NCBI GenBank assembly: GCA_944474755.1
Contig: OX104116.1
Coordinates: forward strand, 6,699,547 to 6,763,546
Length of the DNA: 64,000 nucleotides
Direction of reading: 5' to 3'
Origin: Limnoperna fortunei
Lineage: Eukaryota; Mollusca; Bivalvia; Mytilida; Modiolidae
This document shows positions 13,441-25,505 of the stretch, piece after piece. The notes beneath the pieces were generated by a model. It ran no database searches, was not told where the DNA came from, and was given only the letters and a program-made list of their open reading frames with translations. The position numbers were made by a program, and so were the translations under genes. Numbering within the stretch: the first letter of the stretch is position 1; each line of letters opens with the position of its first letter.

Positions 13441-15960
13441 CTTTAGGAAAATACAACAGGTGCGATTCCTTTCTTGCTTGTATAGTAGGTAGTTCTGATT
13501 TTGATTGATTGTCTAATGGATGTACCTTTTTGTAAATTTACAGCAGTATTTGTGTTCCTTATTTTTTTGTTTGTATTAATATTATACCGTTATACAATTC
13601 TGCTTTTATCCGTTCTTCGTAAAGTGCATGTACAATTTGACAAGTGGGTTGGATTATATTTTTATTGTTTTTTAACACTCTTTTGTGTTTATTGATTGTA
13701 TTCTACTATGTCAGTAAAACGGCAATTCAGTAACTGCATTTGGACAGATTTTGCCTTTGTTCCAACCAGTGATGTAAAAGTGTTTCTTATTTTAATTATT
13801 GACTTATACAAATAGTTTTAATTTTGAATATTTCAGTTTTTACTTAAAAACAAAACTATTGAGCTGAGTCAATGTCTGTACTTTTTTAACGCTGCTATAT
13901 AATAGGCTAAGATGTTTATACATACATCAGAGTATTCTGTCATCACCATGGCAGTAATTGGGTACTACAATTTAACTGATATGCTGAGATAGAGCAAATC
14001 GTATTTTACTGCTAGGGTACGCTCAACTCCAATCTTCATTGACAATTCCTTTGGAAGTTCGGTCTTTTCTGCGTGCATCCTAACAAATAAAAACTGTACG
14101 CCCTGAAAAGGCTTCATTAAAAAATCACTAGACTGAGGTGCCCTGCTCAACATTATTATCAATAAAAAACCCAGTTTAATGTTACTGATAAGATAGTAAA
14201 TGATCTTAAACTGCAAAATTGATTGCAAAATATTGAATTTGCCTTGCCAATAATGTATTATCTACCTTGAATCCAGAAGCTCTTTTTGGGTCTTTGTCTT
14301 ATCCAAAGACAAATTTGTCATCAAATGAGTATCATTTCTAACCACATTAGAGTGCAACAGAGTTAAGAAAGTCTAAGCCATAATTTTACAATCGAAATGG
14401 GAAAATACATAACTTTTTATTGTGCTTAAGATGGTTACTTTGCAAACACACTATTCGCTTATTTGTCCATTATTCCTTCATTTTGCAGCAAACTTTGCTG
14501 AGCTTTTATTACTCTTGTTTGTTATAACGTCGTTGTTTTAAATACAAATACAATTAATAACTTGAATCAGTTGAAAAAATAAAGCAAAAGTAACGATTAA
14601 AGTTATATACATATACTGGCTAAACATACAACAACACTGAGGATATTTGTGGTAGTTGAAATGGTTTACGAAAAATGTCAGCAATTTTAGAATTATATCA
14701 TGTCGTCTGGCTTATATCAGGGTGAAAGCCAAATTGTATGGTGAGAAACTAACTATTTGAACGCATTAGCATATTACATATTGCTACGCAATGAATTATA
14801 AAACGTTATATATTTTTTCATAAACTTTAGGGAACCAATCTCCATCAGCCTAAGTCGTTTTCGTTAATGATGAGATATGTTTGGCATTTTGAACTTTTTC
14901 CTTATGGCAGTGCAACTTGCTATGTCTATGTGAAATAAATATTCTTAAAAAAACTAAAGTTCACACGATGGGTTTTAACTGGATGTGACGAAAGACTCTT
15001 GACATTTCGTAATGAACTAGTTGACATATGAATACAAATTGCTGCATTAATTTTTTGAAAAATATTGGTCGTAGATAATAGTTCAGTCGTCAGAAGGTTA
15101 AACTGAAGTAACGTGCAATTAGAGAGTCGCTGCATTTCCTAAGTGATACCATTAGCGTACATTATTTCCAATTTAAAGGCATAAACATAGGTTAAAACCA
15201 CTACATTTTGGAAAATAAAGAAATGCCGAAAACCTTAAGGCTCTTTGGCATTAAGATAAGTTTCAATCTAGAAATACCAAATACTCAGTTCCAAAGCTAA
15301 TAGCACCAATTATGGACTATCTAGGGCTGAAATATTGACATAAAATATTTTAGAAAGTTTAACAATTATTTTACGGTCATTATTTAGAACTAACACCAAT
15401 ATTGATATTGAATAAATGCGAAAATTTAATATCATAATTATAAAGCACAAGTGAACACAATTTGAAATGTCAGTCAACTCTTATTATATCTGTACTTTCA
15501 CGAAATACAATAATTACACACACAAACAAATTCATTGCAGAATTTATGACAGCTGTGATAGTCATAGAAAAGTGTTAACCTAGATCTGCTCGTACTGTTA
15601 GAAAGGTCGGCTAGCAGTATAGATCTTGTAGGATAAATTTAGATGTTTTTTTAATCTGAGTTGCAAATTGTATGTTCGTCTTGTGCATCAAAATCTGAAG
15701 ACTGCAGCTGACGCGGAAGTTAATTTAAAGTGGTTGTCATCTATAGAAAGTGTGAATGTAGGGCCGACGTCTTGTTTGTTGCTTTTAATATCTGAATGCA
15801 AAAAGGACTCTCAGCAATGACTTGCGTATTGTATAATGTATAATTTTTAATGTCATTGATTTTTACAATTTTTTGTTTCGGTAAATGTGTATAATCGGCG
15901 TAATGTATATTAACGCGTCCAAAAAGGCAATTGTTTTATACAATTATATATATAATGCTT
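13441..15960. other. Noncoding spacer
   Basis: No gene is supported. Short ORFs at 13501-13695 and 13965-14228 are AT-driven and lack recognisable domains. Confidence 0.55.
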
Positions 15961-15961
15961 G

Positions 15962-15965
<4 letters not shown>

Positions 15966-16048
<83 letters not shown>
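15966..16048. repeat. (TA)n microsatellite
   Basis: About 80 uninterrupted bases of alternating TA. This locus is likely length-polymorphic. Confidence 0.98.
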
Positions 16049-16050
<2 letters not shown>

Positions 16051-16119
16051 ATTATTATTATATATATACGTCTACAAATTAAGCCCAACACTGATAGAAT
16101 TAGATTTTTAACACTGTCA

Positions 16120-16215
16120 AATTTGTGCTTCCCTCATCGGGATTCGAACTCACACCGTTGTTACACTGTGGCACCAAATCCCCTGCACTAATGTCCATCG
16201 GTCTAGATCCCTCAA
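16120..16215 (-). repeat. tRNA-like SINE head fragment
   Basis: On the minus strand 'gagttcgaatcccga' looks like a pol III B box. It is preceded by a tRNA-like stretch ending near 'ggatctagaccgatgga'. It is too degenerate to be a working tRNA gene. An old SINE head is the simplest reading. Confidence 0.4.
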
Positions 16216-17030
16216 CCGAATCCGTTTTATAAAAATATAGCTTCATTATACAGGGTGAATCGTAGACATAGATATAGTACATGTGTACTAGCGTGTGACG
16301 ATGGAAATTTCGTAACCAATTGGTATTGATCTGACAGTAATCTAATTCAACATTTTTGTATATATTATATAAGATGCCAAAATTACTTGTCTTACAGTCA
16401 CAGTAAGTAAATTAGATACAAACGTCTAAGTATTGTGACAACCATATAATATATATCGAGCGGATTTCTGAAGCTTCAGAAAGACAGGGTAATACTAAAT
16501 ATTTATATATACGTCTACAATACCATATTTTGAAATAAGAAAGTCATTCGGGTAATTTTATCAAGCATTAATAATAAGCAACACAAGTTATATTTATAGA
16601 ATAAGGCGGTGCTATAAAGGACTTTTACATAAATAAACACCTAGATCCCATCCATTAATAATAAGTAATGTCAACTACTGTGGTGTTAACAAATGTTTCA
16701 CCGACATTTGACCAATCAAATAAAATGTGATGTTCAAATCTCGTGATATCTTTCCGCGGGAAAACAAACATAGTGACACATATATTAAGTCATTGATTAT
16801 ATTTTTAAAACCTGGATGATCTGACCAAACAATTACAAAAGTAATACAAAACTTTTATTTTCTATAAAAAAAATTAAATAATTCTAAAATTTCAGATAAT
16901 TCCGAACATGAATATCGACAGTATTTTTGCACCCGCTATGATATTTATTGAAATTTGTTATTTTCATTCGTTGAATTTGGCTACGTGATCATAAGTCTCA
17001 ATGAAACAACAAAAATCTGTTCACGTCAAT
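16216..17030. other. Noncoding spacer
   Basis: AT-rich; no gene or clear repeat recognised. Confidence 0.6.
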
Positions 17031-17037
17031 AACATTA

Positions 17038-18360
17038 CACTGTGGAGTAATAATACAAGAATACAAGTTTATTGACCAATTATGGACCCTTAAGGGGCAA
17101 TGACAATACAAACAATAATGATTCAGAGGCATATACATTGTACGAGTTATAAATAAAGAAGTTATTACAACTGATAATACAATTTATATATCAAGTGTAT
17201 AAGTACTAATAAGATTTTGATCAGTCAAACAAATGGAATTAGTTATCTTAAGTTCTATGTTAACTAAGACTCCAAGAGGAACTTACAAAAGGAGTTAAGA
17301 ATGGTTATATTTTCACAGAATGGTTATATTTTCACAGTTAAACGTCCAAAGTCATTTGTGGAATGGAGATAACTGGTAAAAATTCTTTTATTATATCAAA
17401 TAGGGTTTTTCTAGTATCTGCGAATTTTGTACAGTTGTTAAAATAATGGGATTCATAATCAACTTCTGAGTTATTACAGTGATCACAAATCCGTTCGTCA
17501 GTAGGTGTTTTGGGTTTAGTAAATCTACCCAATTCTATTTTTAATTTATGACAGCTAATTTTAAATTTAGTAATACACCTACTGAGTTTTAGTTCAGTTA
17601 CTAGATCAAGATATTTTTCATATCCAAAATTTGTTTTAATCTTAATATAAGTTCTCAATTTACCATCTTCATTTATTAATTTATCTCTGTGGTTGAACCA
17701 GGTGTCAATGTAAATATTCTTTAAATCTGTCTTGATGGTATGTTTGAATAACAATTTTGAACTATCTTTTTTTATTCTTGGAGTCTTAAGTATATTTAAA
17801 ACATTCGAGATGGTTGAATCCCAAGAACGTATTTAATAAAACGTAAATCCATTTTAGAAGAAGGTGAGAATTTTGATTGTTTAGTCCAATCACATAAATG
17901 TTCAAAGAGGGAGGCAAATAACAACCCCAAACATCAGCACCATATAGCAATATGGATTTTATAGTATGATCAAATATGGATGATCTGATACTGGGCACGA
18001 GGGAAATATATTCAGCCTTTAATTTAAATAAGGCTTTTAGAGCCTTTCGATAAAGGTCAAACCATAGTTATTACTATACAAAGGTATTTGTACATTCTAA
18101 AGTTTGATTTTGAAATGTAAAATTTTCCTTTAAATGTTTAACAGTTTTATTAAAGATCATAGCTTTTGTTTTTTGAAAGATTCACATTGATTCCCCAATT
18201 CTCACAGAATGCTTGAAATTTATTCAATTTGTTTTGCAGTCCACATTGTGATGTTGACATTATTACCTATTCATCTGCATATAAAAGGCAGTGGATATCT
18301 TTATTATTTACAGTGACAATATCTGGGGTTTCATTTTGGGAGGTCATTTATAAATATTTT
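17038..18360 (-). pseudogene. Decayed non-LTR retrotransposon, 3' half of RT to tail
   Basis: Read on the minus strand, 18360-18240 encodes 'DIHCLLYADE' then a stop, which is the reverse-transcriptase palm motif YADD with its last Asp changed. Next, 17998-17786 includes 'ILLYGADVWG', typical of the region after RT. 17754-17338 ends with a zinc-finger-like CxxC-H-C motif ('ICDHC...SHYFNNC'). The tail at 17240-17038 resembles the LINE tail at 26.3 kb: 'gccccttaagggtccataat' and 'aataaacttgtatt'. Stops and frame changes show it is dead, and no endonuclease or N-terminal RT remains. The zinc motif matches the fragment at 49.2 kb, so these are probably related elements. Confidence 0.8.
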
Positions 18361-19985
18361 AAATTAATTTGAACTAAGAATATATCGATACAAAAACATG
18401 TATGAAATTTTGTCATGAATTTCACAATTATTGTTTTAAAATGTAATTATAATAATTGAATGCATTCTTTTGAACTTTGTTCACGTATGAAATCGTTGAC
18501 AGTTAACATATAGTTACCGTGAAGCGCTACTGGACTATACTGAAAATGTGCTTTGAAAAGAAACTTAAAAAAGAATGCATTCAATTTTTCAATAAAAACT
18601 TAGGTGTACCTAAGACAAAATATCTTTAGGGTCAGCAGAGAATTTCAGTTGCGTATATTGATTGTTTACAGTTTCTTGTAACTTTAAGTACTAACAATCA
18701 TAAAATTGAAGATGAATGTCTTCGTCTAGACCCATCACCAAATTGTATAATGTGTATCCTTATGGCACTCTAGAACTCTATATATCTTCTAAATGTTTCG
18801 TTACTCATAATCTGTTTATATGGTTCTTAAAGGAATCTGATAACCAACCTAGGAACAGTATTTCAATTCAGAAATTTTGCACTCAAATATCAATGATTAT
18901 CGACTTAATCAAGTATTAAAACTGTCGCTCGAAGATCAAGTTCAATAACACTTAAGACAAAAATATAGTCGAGACAGAAAAGTCAAAACCCGGCGAGTAG
19001 TATTAACAACATGTCCCAAACATTAAAGGGTTCATTACACTTCGTTTTAATTAAAAATAATATCGCCTACTTCAAAGGCGTAACCACAAGTACGAAAAAC
19101 GATTAAACTGAAACCAATATCAAGTTACTAGAGAGGATTTTCAAGCCTGTTGCACTGAAAACCGACATTGACAATGCTATCAATTCTTTTAATTATTTTA
19201 AGGCAGACGCGATTTCATTTACATTGAAAAAAAATATATATAAAGCAATGATATGTCTAGATTCATCTCTTGTAATATACGGTGGGAGCAAGAATTTAAG
19301 TGATCTCATGAAAACAGACGTACCGATCTTTTTTCTATACTTTTTTCATGTTTTACATTTCATATTTTATTTCTTTATCATTTTGACCAGTATAAAATAT
19401 TGAGAATGAATTAGAGAAGGATTTATTATTTTTAAATAAAACAACCATTTTTATTTTTTAAGAATATTTGTATTTTTCCTTAGAACTGATTGTAATTTTT
19501 TGTGAAACCAACAACTTAGTTATTCACAAAATGAAAGACATTTTAGAGATTCTTTTATTCACAAGGTTTCTCTTTATTAAGTTGTGTATTTGTCTTTATT
19601 CTATGTAAACTAATATTTCCAAGCTATTTATCGCTTTAACATACAATATACACACGATTTGGCTTCCACATGAATTGTTATATCAATTTACTTTGAAAGG
19701 GGATGAATTGATTGAATGCCTATTGACATCTAGCGATTAGTATGGCCAATATCCCTTCACCTTCTTTTTTATCGCTAACGGGAGGGTTTGCAATATTTTT
19801 TTCTCCATGTAATCTTCCTTTGCCAGAAAACGCTCGGCATTGTGGACTCTTTTATGTGAACTTAATACTTATTCTATTTCCTCTTTATTTGGTCCCTACA
19901 CTTCTTTTGTGTGCAAATTAATTTTGTGTTTTTCTATTGCGTAAAAGAAAGTAACAGCCGGTCTAGTAAGAATGATTGATGAGTA
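18361..19985. other. Noncoding spacer
   Basis: No gene is supported. The 67-codon ORF at 18716 has no recognisable domain. Confidence 0.55.
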
Positions 19986-19989
19986 GCAG

Positions 19990-20110
19990 CTACAATGAGC
20001 CTACGTTTTATATAATAGAAATCTACAAAAAGAGTCTTTATCATAAAATTAGGGTACTCAAAAAATACGTTATCTACAAAAGTCCGCGGCCAGCCACCCC
20101 CACTCTACAA
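19990..20110 (-). repeat. Family A fragment, reverse orientation
   Basis: The motifs 'gcagctacaatgagcc' and 'agaaatctacaaaaagagtc' are the complement of the 'gctcattgtagc...tagatttc' core of family A. Confidence 0.5.
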
Positions 20111-20194
20111 GAGACCCTCCCGACACGCCACTTTCCATCATACAAAGACTAACACGGGACTGGAACAATACTGGAAGGGTTCTAACTGCTCGAC

Positions 20195-20356
20195 GGTGAA
20201 CCAGTGGGTAGCCTGTTTAGAGGTGAACCAGTGGGTAGCCTGTTTAGAGGTGAACCAGTGGGTAGCCTGTTTAGGGGTGAACCAGTGGGTAGCCTGTTTA
20301 GAGGTGAACCAGTGGGTAGCCTGTTTAGAGATGAACCAGTGGGTAGCCTGTTTAGA
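20195..20356. repeat. 27-bp minisatellite, six units
   Basis: Six near-identical units of 'gtgaaccagtgggtagcctg' plus 'tttagag' start at 20195, 20222, 20249, 20276, 20303 and 20330. Because 27 is divisible by 3, both strands show open frames encoding 9-residue repeats. The unit resembles the 'accacagtgggtagcgtgtt' block of family A, so it probably expanded from inside such a copy. I do not regard either ORF as a gene. Confidence 0.95.
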
Positions 20357-20715
20357 GTGCAATTCTAATAGCACAATCGAGATCCCTATATAAATTTCTA
20401 AATAGTAGACCTATTAATACTTAAGGTTGACTAATTCGTCCCTACCCATTACTACATACGTTTCCAGCTGTAGTCAAAATTTTCGTCCACAATATAAGAG
20501 ACATAATTTTCGTTGCACGAAGGAAGACATTCAATCAATTACCAATGGGGAAAGTTGCCTTTCGTTCTTGATACAAGTAGGTACTGGAGCTAGCAACCTA
20601 TTAGATATACTTTCCTCGATATATCATCGGTCGTATCGATTTTTTCTCCTCAATTTCTACTGGAACCATACTGTGAGGGCTCGACCATATAAAAGTGATA
20701 TAACCAAAAACACAA

Positions 20716-20850
20716 AAACAGAAAGAGAGTAACCCGAACCCAATAAAAACCATGGGTGCACTCAGGTGTTCCGGACGTGTAAGCAGTGCCGCCTACTTAG
20801 AGCCTTCTAGTTCTGCCGTCGAGTTACTCTTAATTACAACGACATAACTA
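20716..20850 (-). repeat. Penelope-like element 3'-end fragment
   Basis: 'aacccaataaaaaccatg', 'gcactcaggtgttccgga' and 'cgtcgagttactc' match 22135-22235, which is the downstream end of the minus-strand Penelope-like element. The orientation is the same, so this is a second truncated copy about 1.4 kb away. Confidence 0.55.
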
Positions 20851-21905
20851 TAAAGATGTTTTAAATCCGGAATTTACTCGTTTTTTACTTGTTGTTTTCC
20901 AACTGAAAATATAACGTTGAAGGAAAGGAACACCTTTTCCTTTTTCTTACTAAAATGTATTTTTATCGCTTGACATGATAGCAAATTGACACTCGTTAAA
21001 ATAGTACTGTTGCATCGCTGTATTGATAATCGTGTTATGTGTTGTAATTAATGAAGCGACAATATTGATTTTAAAAGACAAAATAATTTATTCTTCAAAT
21101 ATTCTTAGCTTGTAGAAGTGTAACTTAATCAAGTGAATCTCCTAATAGAGTGTGCATTGTGCAGAAATTGAACGCGAATTAATATTATAATCGGCTTTTA
21201 ATTCTCCTGTAATATTGTCACAAAAACGATATTATGAAATAGTACTTTTCAATTTAGAAAACCTAAATAGTCAGCCTAAATTTACACGCTTTCATTGAAG
21301 TACATCTGACATCGGTATATTTATTGGACAATTTAAGTTGTTGGAAACACGTTAACAAACTACAAATACAGTACAAAATACAAATATTACAATATTTGAC
21401 AGAACCTGTTGTCCTACGCTTGTGCAAGCTTAACTATGACATAATTACTTATTAACAATATTTCAAAATATTTAATTTCAATATTGGACAGAACCTGCAG
21501 TACGTTCTACGCATATGCAAGCATCCGTTCATTGTTACTTTTACGACACTTGTGTAAGTAGGTCATATTTTACTTATTTCATTGGATAGAACCTGCAGGA
21601 CTATGGTCTACACATGTGCAAGCATCCGATGATTGTGCTTTTTACTACACTATGTCATGTTTTATGTATCGAAACTTATTCCAAAATATTGTTAAAATAG
21701 TGCAGAAATTTACAATATATATGTTTATACATTAACATTTGTTCATTTCTGATTTTCTGCTAAAATTTGATTAATTATTTTAAGGAACTGTGCTTTGCTG
21801 TATATAGTTTTCATACAAGCAGGATACGGTTCGCTGGACGAACAGCAATGTTCAATTAATTATAAATGTAGACATTAAAAGAACATCTAATAAAAGATAT
21901 CGAGG
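20851..21905. other. Noncoding spacer with a local tandem duplication
   Basis: Around 21400-21630 a segment with 'gacagaacctg' and 'atgcaagcatcc' recurs two to three times in diverged form. No gene is seen. Confidence 0.5.
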
Positions 21906-21919
21906 TTATGAAAATATGT

Positions 21920-22125
21920 TACGCAAGATGCGAGTTTCGTCTAATCAGTGGCGCTCAAAACCCAATAATTTCTTTTTCTTTTTCTTTTTTGAAAAACTAT
22001 TTCTTTTTAATTTACTTGATACAAAGACAAATGGCAAGAAAACCAACCGAACAACATGAACCGAAAGCCAAGAGAAAATTACAAATTCGGATTTCGAATA
22101 TAAAATATAAAATATAAAATACAAA
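21920..22125 (+). repeat. Dispersed repeat, family B, copy 1
   Basis: 'gagtttcgtctaatcagtgg' followed by 'gctcaaaaccc' matches the family B copies at 57375 and 61618 ('gcgtttcgtctaatcaagac' in one of them). I associate this motif with Mytilus repeats from general knowledge. It has not been verified by search. Confidence 0.5.
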
Positions 22126-22745
22126 GCAATAGCAGAGAGTGTGTTACCCTAACCCAATAAAAACCATGCATGCACCCAGATGCTCCGGACGAGTGAGCAG
22201 TGTCTGCTTCTAATAAGACACCCGTCGAGTTACTCGTTGTCATGTCTTGGAAAAGGTCAATTACATGTCTAGGAAAGACTATCTATGACTTAGCGAATAT
22301 GAAGGGTTTCCCCATAACGATTGATTACGTCATGGGGACTACTATACAACTTCTGATATAATAACATCAACCTAGGTACAATCCCTTGTTTGAGTAGCTT
22401 AGTAGTAAATACCGATCCAGGATCTAGCGCAATAAACAAGTTGCAAAATGTTAAAACCATGCGCCGCAGCTTGTCGGAGAGTCTAGTAAGTATTTCTAGA
22501 AATAGTCTCTTTGTAGGCGACCGACCTATATGTATTGGTTTTTCCTTAATTTAAAGCTCGGTTGGATAGGCTGAATGCAAATAGTTATAGAATGTAGCAT
22601 TGTTCAGGGACAAAACATCATCAATGTAGCGGAATGTGAAATTAAAGGTATGAACCAGTGTCTTTTCTTTCTCTAAAGTAGGCCTTCTTGGAACTCAGCC
22701 TCATACGAGAACAAAAACAGGTCAGTAAGGAGAGGACCATAATTA

Positions 22746-23276
22746 TTATCCCCGGCTTGCAACAAATGCGGACTTTTGATTGGTTGGTTACACGTCGGTA
22801 CAAATCCCATGCCCCCGTCTTGTTGCTAACGTCGCAGGGTGTATTGTTTGTGCGTTGCTAATATATGTTCTAGAGTACCAGTGTATGTTATTCCACAAAT
22901 GAACATTTCTGTCTTTTTATATTTGTATTTGTACTTCCTTTCAAACACTGTAGATGCCCTATATTCACACTGACACACATAAATATGAATAAAATCGGAA
23001 CTTCACGTCATTGTCTGTTGACGTTATGATAGCGTGACTTGAGGCGCCAAAATACCGATAGTAGGAAAAACAATGTAAAACAAAATAAAAACTCTTTAAA
23101 CTCGCTAAGTCTGAAGTTGTTACCAAAGGTAACATCCTCGACTTGGTAAAATGGGCATTTTCTTCATAAAAAACGTATAATTTTTTGTGAGCAATTGTGA
23201 TGACGTTGTCCATTGAGCATTTTCTGACGACAAAAGAACCTATTTTCAGCCTTTTACACTTGTTAGCCGGGGATAA
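22746..23276. mobile_element. Short TIR-like insertion inside the Penelope-like RT
   Basis: Its ends are a 12-bp inverted pair: 'ttatccccggct' at 22746-22757 and 'agccggggataa' at 23265-23276. It lies exactly where the RT reading is broken between 'GIPMGN' and 'YGPLL'. It encodes no transposase. It abuts palindrome 2, so the two may be one composite insertion. The flanking 'att' could be a 3-bp target duplication, but this is weak. Confidence 0.55.
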
Positions 23277-23280
23277 ATCC

Positions 23281-23421
23281 GTTACCTACGTTATAACCCG
23301 GGTGTATGGAAATTGTACCACCTGAAAGTACTTCTGGACAGCCTTCGGCTTCGCCTCAGGCTGAACAGAAGTACTTTCAGGTGGTACAATTTCCATACAC
23401 CCGGGTAATAACGTAGGTAAC
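23281..23421. repeat. Palindrome 2 with GC-rich loop
   Basis: Arms of 56 nt (23281-23336 and 23366-23421) pair with one mismatch. They include 'acccgggtgtatggaaattg'. The 29-nt loop carries 'ccttcggcttcgcctcaggc', nearly identical to the loop of palindrome 3, although the arms are unrelated. The near-perfect arms suggest recent origin or conversion. Confidence 0.95.
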
Positions 23422-24240
23422 TGATATTACCCATTGGAATACCAACAGTCTGTTGAAAAACCTGTCCACCAAACATGACAAATATTAAGTCGATCCGAAA
23501 ATCTAATATTGACAGATTTGGTGTTCGGTATATTTATTATTTGACTTATATTCATTGATGGCGAAGTAAATTCTTTTATAGCTAAATTACCAGGTATTTT
23601 ATCTTTTGGTTGTAATGCTGTTACATTGGTGAAGAGATCCGGACTTTAATGGTGTCTTTCAAGTCTTTCAATTATTTTAGGATCCACATTTCATTTATGC
23701 CTCTCCTGGAGATGTCACTGCATTTTTAAAGCCGAAGTTTTGATTGCTGTTAAAATAGGGGTCAATGGTTTTGAAAGACTTTTGGTGGTACATTAGAAGT
23801 TTCTTCTGTGAAATTCTGTTTGTATAGATTTTTGTGAAGGGAGATCACAATCTTTGACTTTGATATTGAAACCAAAAAATGTCAACACTGATCTCTGATT
23901 TTCAAGAATCTCATCTTTTGAAAGCGATGTGTAAACAGGATTGCCTAATTCCTTTATTAAATATTCTATTAATGTTTCTTGCAGATAAAAACAATGTTGT
24001 TAAGGCCTTATCTGCTGGCACAACAACATATTTGTCATGAATGTCCTGAATCGGGATTTCTAAATCCTGGTTTTGCTTTAGTACTTATAGACCTTGTAAA
24101 ACGAGTGATCCTTGTTTAAATCAATGACCTCAAGCCTTTAACTCACTCGGATAACCTCCCGTTCTTCTTGTTTCGCCCTTTTTTGGCACAATCTTCCATA
24201 GAATCCATCAATAATTAAAACGTGTAATTTCAGATGATTG

Positions 24241-25120
24241 GTTTAAGTTCACGGTAATTTGGTTCCTTTGGACATATTCCGGAGGCTTTCATTTTCATTA
24301 ATGTTAAAGGCAAAAACGCATAATAGCGCATCCGGTTACCATAGATTTTTTATGTACACATCGCGTATCGCATAAACAACGATTACACAAAAATCTGAAG
24401 CATCAGTCAAAATTTATAACTTTACATAATAATAAATTTTATTATAATTTTTCACTTATATGTTATATTTTTGCGTTTAAATGCAATAATTGCCATTTAA
24501 ATAGGTAAATTGTTTCATTAAATTGCTATATTTTCCATTCAACTGCCATCATTTTTCCTTCATACGGAATATTTATGTATTCAATGTTCATAATGTTCAT
24601 TTATATTTTATTGCCTTTTCTTTTTATATTGACTAAATATTATTCAATTTGGTATAATTTTTCATTCATTTTTATTTATATGCAATAAATTGTATTCATA
24701 TAAATATTCAGATATAAATCACAATTATTAAATTGACACTATAAACAATGTAAATGAAAATTATTGTATTTAAACGCAAAATGTACCGTATAAATCAAAC
24801 ATATATACCAATTAAACATGAAACATTGAATATAAATGAAATTTTTGAATTTTAGCAACTAATATCATGCCATAAATAACTAAACCAAAACAATCTTACC
24901 TTGAAAACGTTGTGATAGAACATGTCCCCAAGTAAACTCAATATTTTATATTAAAAATAGTCTTCAGAATGTTTCTTATAGACTTTTGGAACAATAATAC
25001 CGAAAGAGCTACCAGCATCACAGCGTCTGCAGCCCTCTCGATTGGAGAAGTGGTTGAATGTTTATAAAACGGACCATAGTGTGTAAAGTATACATTTGCG
25101 TGTTTGGAGAGTTTCATTCT
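24241..25120. other. Very AT-rich noncoding spacer
   Basis: 24400-24860 is especially AT-rich with many short direct repeats such as 'aatataaatga' and 'ttttcattc'. No gene is seen. Confidence 0.6.
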
Positions 25121-25124
25121 GCTT

Positions 25125-25505
25125 TCAAGATAAAGTGCTCGACACAAAGAGCGCTCAAGCGCAACCTTGGGTAGCGGATAGGAGAGAGCCTCTCGTTTGG
25201 GGTTGTCAGGTCACAATAAGGAAAGCCTGGCAACGGTCCGTAGTGGAAAACTTGTTTGGAGACTGCCATGCTCCTTGCACGTTAAAGACCCCATTTGTAG
25301 ATTTCGAAAAAGATCAGGCTCATTGCAGCTGCTACAAAAGGCTAAATTGTCCGCCTCTTCCCAAGATTCCATATTTGTCCAGTTGCAGTCAAAATCGTGT
25401 TCCCTATCCCACCCCTTTTTCTGTTGGTTTATTGTTTGCTTGTTCTCGCCCAGAATATAGCTGAAATACTGCTCGCTGAACGTAAACCAAGCATCAAAAC
25501 AATCC
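25125..25505 (+). repeat. Family A repeat, best-preserved copy with tail
   Basis: It contains the most complete 3' half: 'gaccccatttgtagatttcg', 'ctcattgcagctgctacaaa', 'ccagttgcagtcaaaatcgt', 'cccacccctttttctgttgg', 'gaatatagctgaaatactgc' and 'aaccaagcatcaaaac'. ORFs of 87-122 codons on both strands lie wholly inside it. They are chance frames, not genes. Confidence 0.75.

Larger units (their letters stand above)
22130..24240 (-). pseudogene. Decayed Penelope-like reverse transcriptase
   Basis: On the minus strand, fragments appear in the correct order. 'IIDGFYGRLCQKRAKQE' near 24215-24160 is followed by 'EYLIKELGNPVYTSLSKDEI', then 'VMFGGQVFQQTVGIPMGN' (about 23476-23425). After an inserted block, 'YGPLLTDLFLFSYEAEFQEG' and 'FNFTFRYIDDVLSLNN' (about 22745-22600) carry the catalytic Asp pair in YIDD, and 'INRYGETLHIR' lies near 22330. 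The motif set fits Penelope-like RTs, which are often followed by a GIY-YIG nuclease. I see none here. Multiple stops and frame shifts show that it is dead. It is interrupted at 22746-23421 by an insertion and palindrome 2. Confidence 0.7.
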
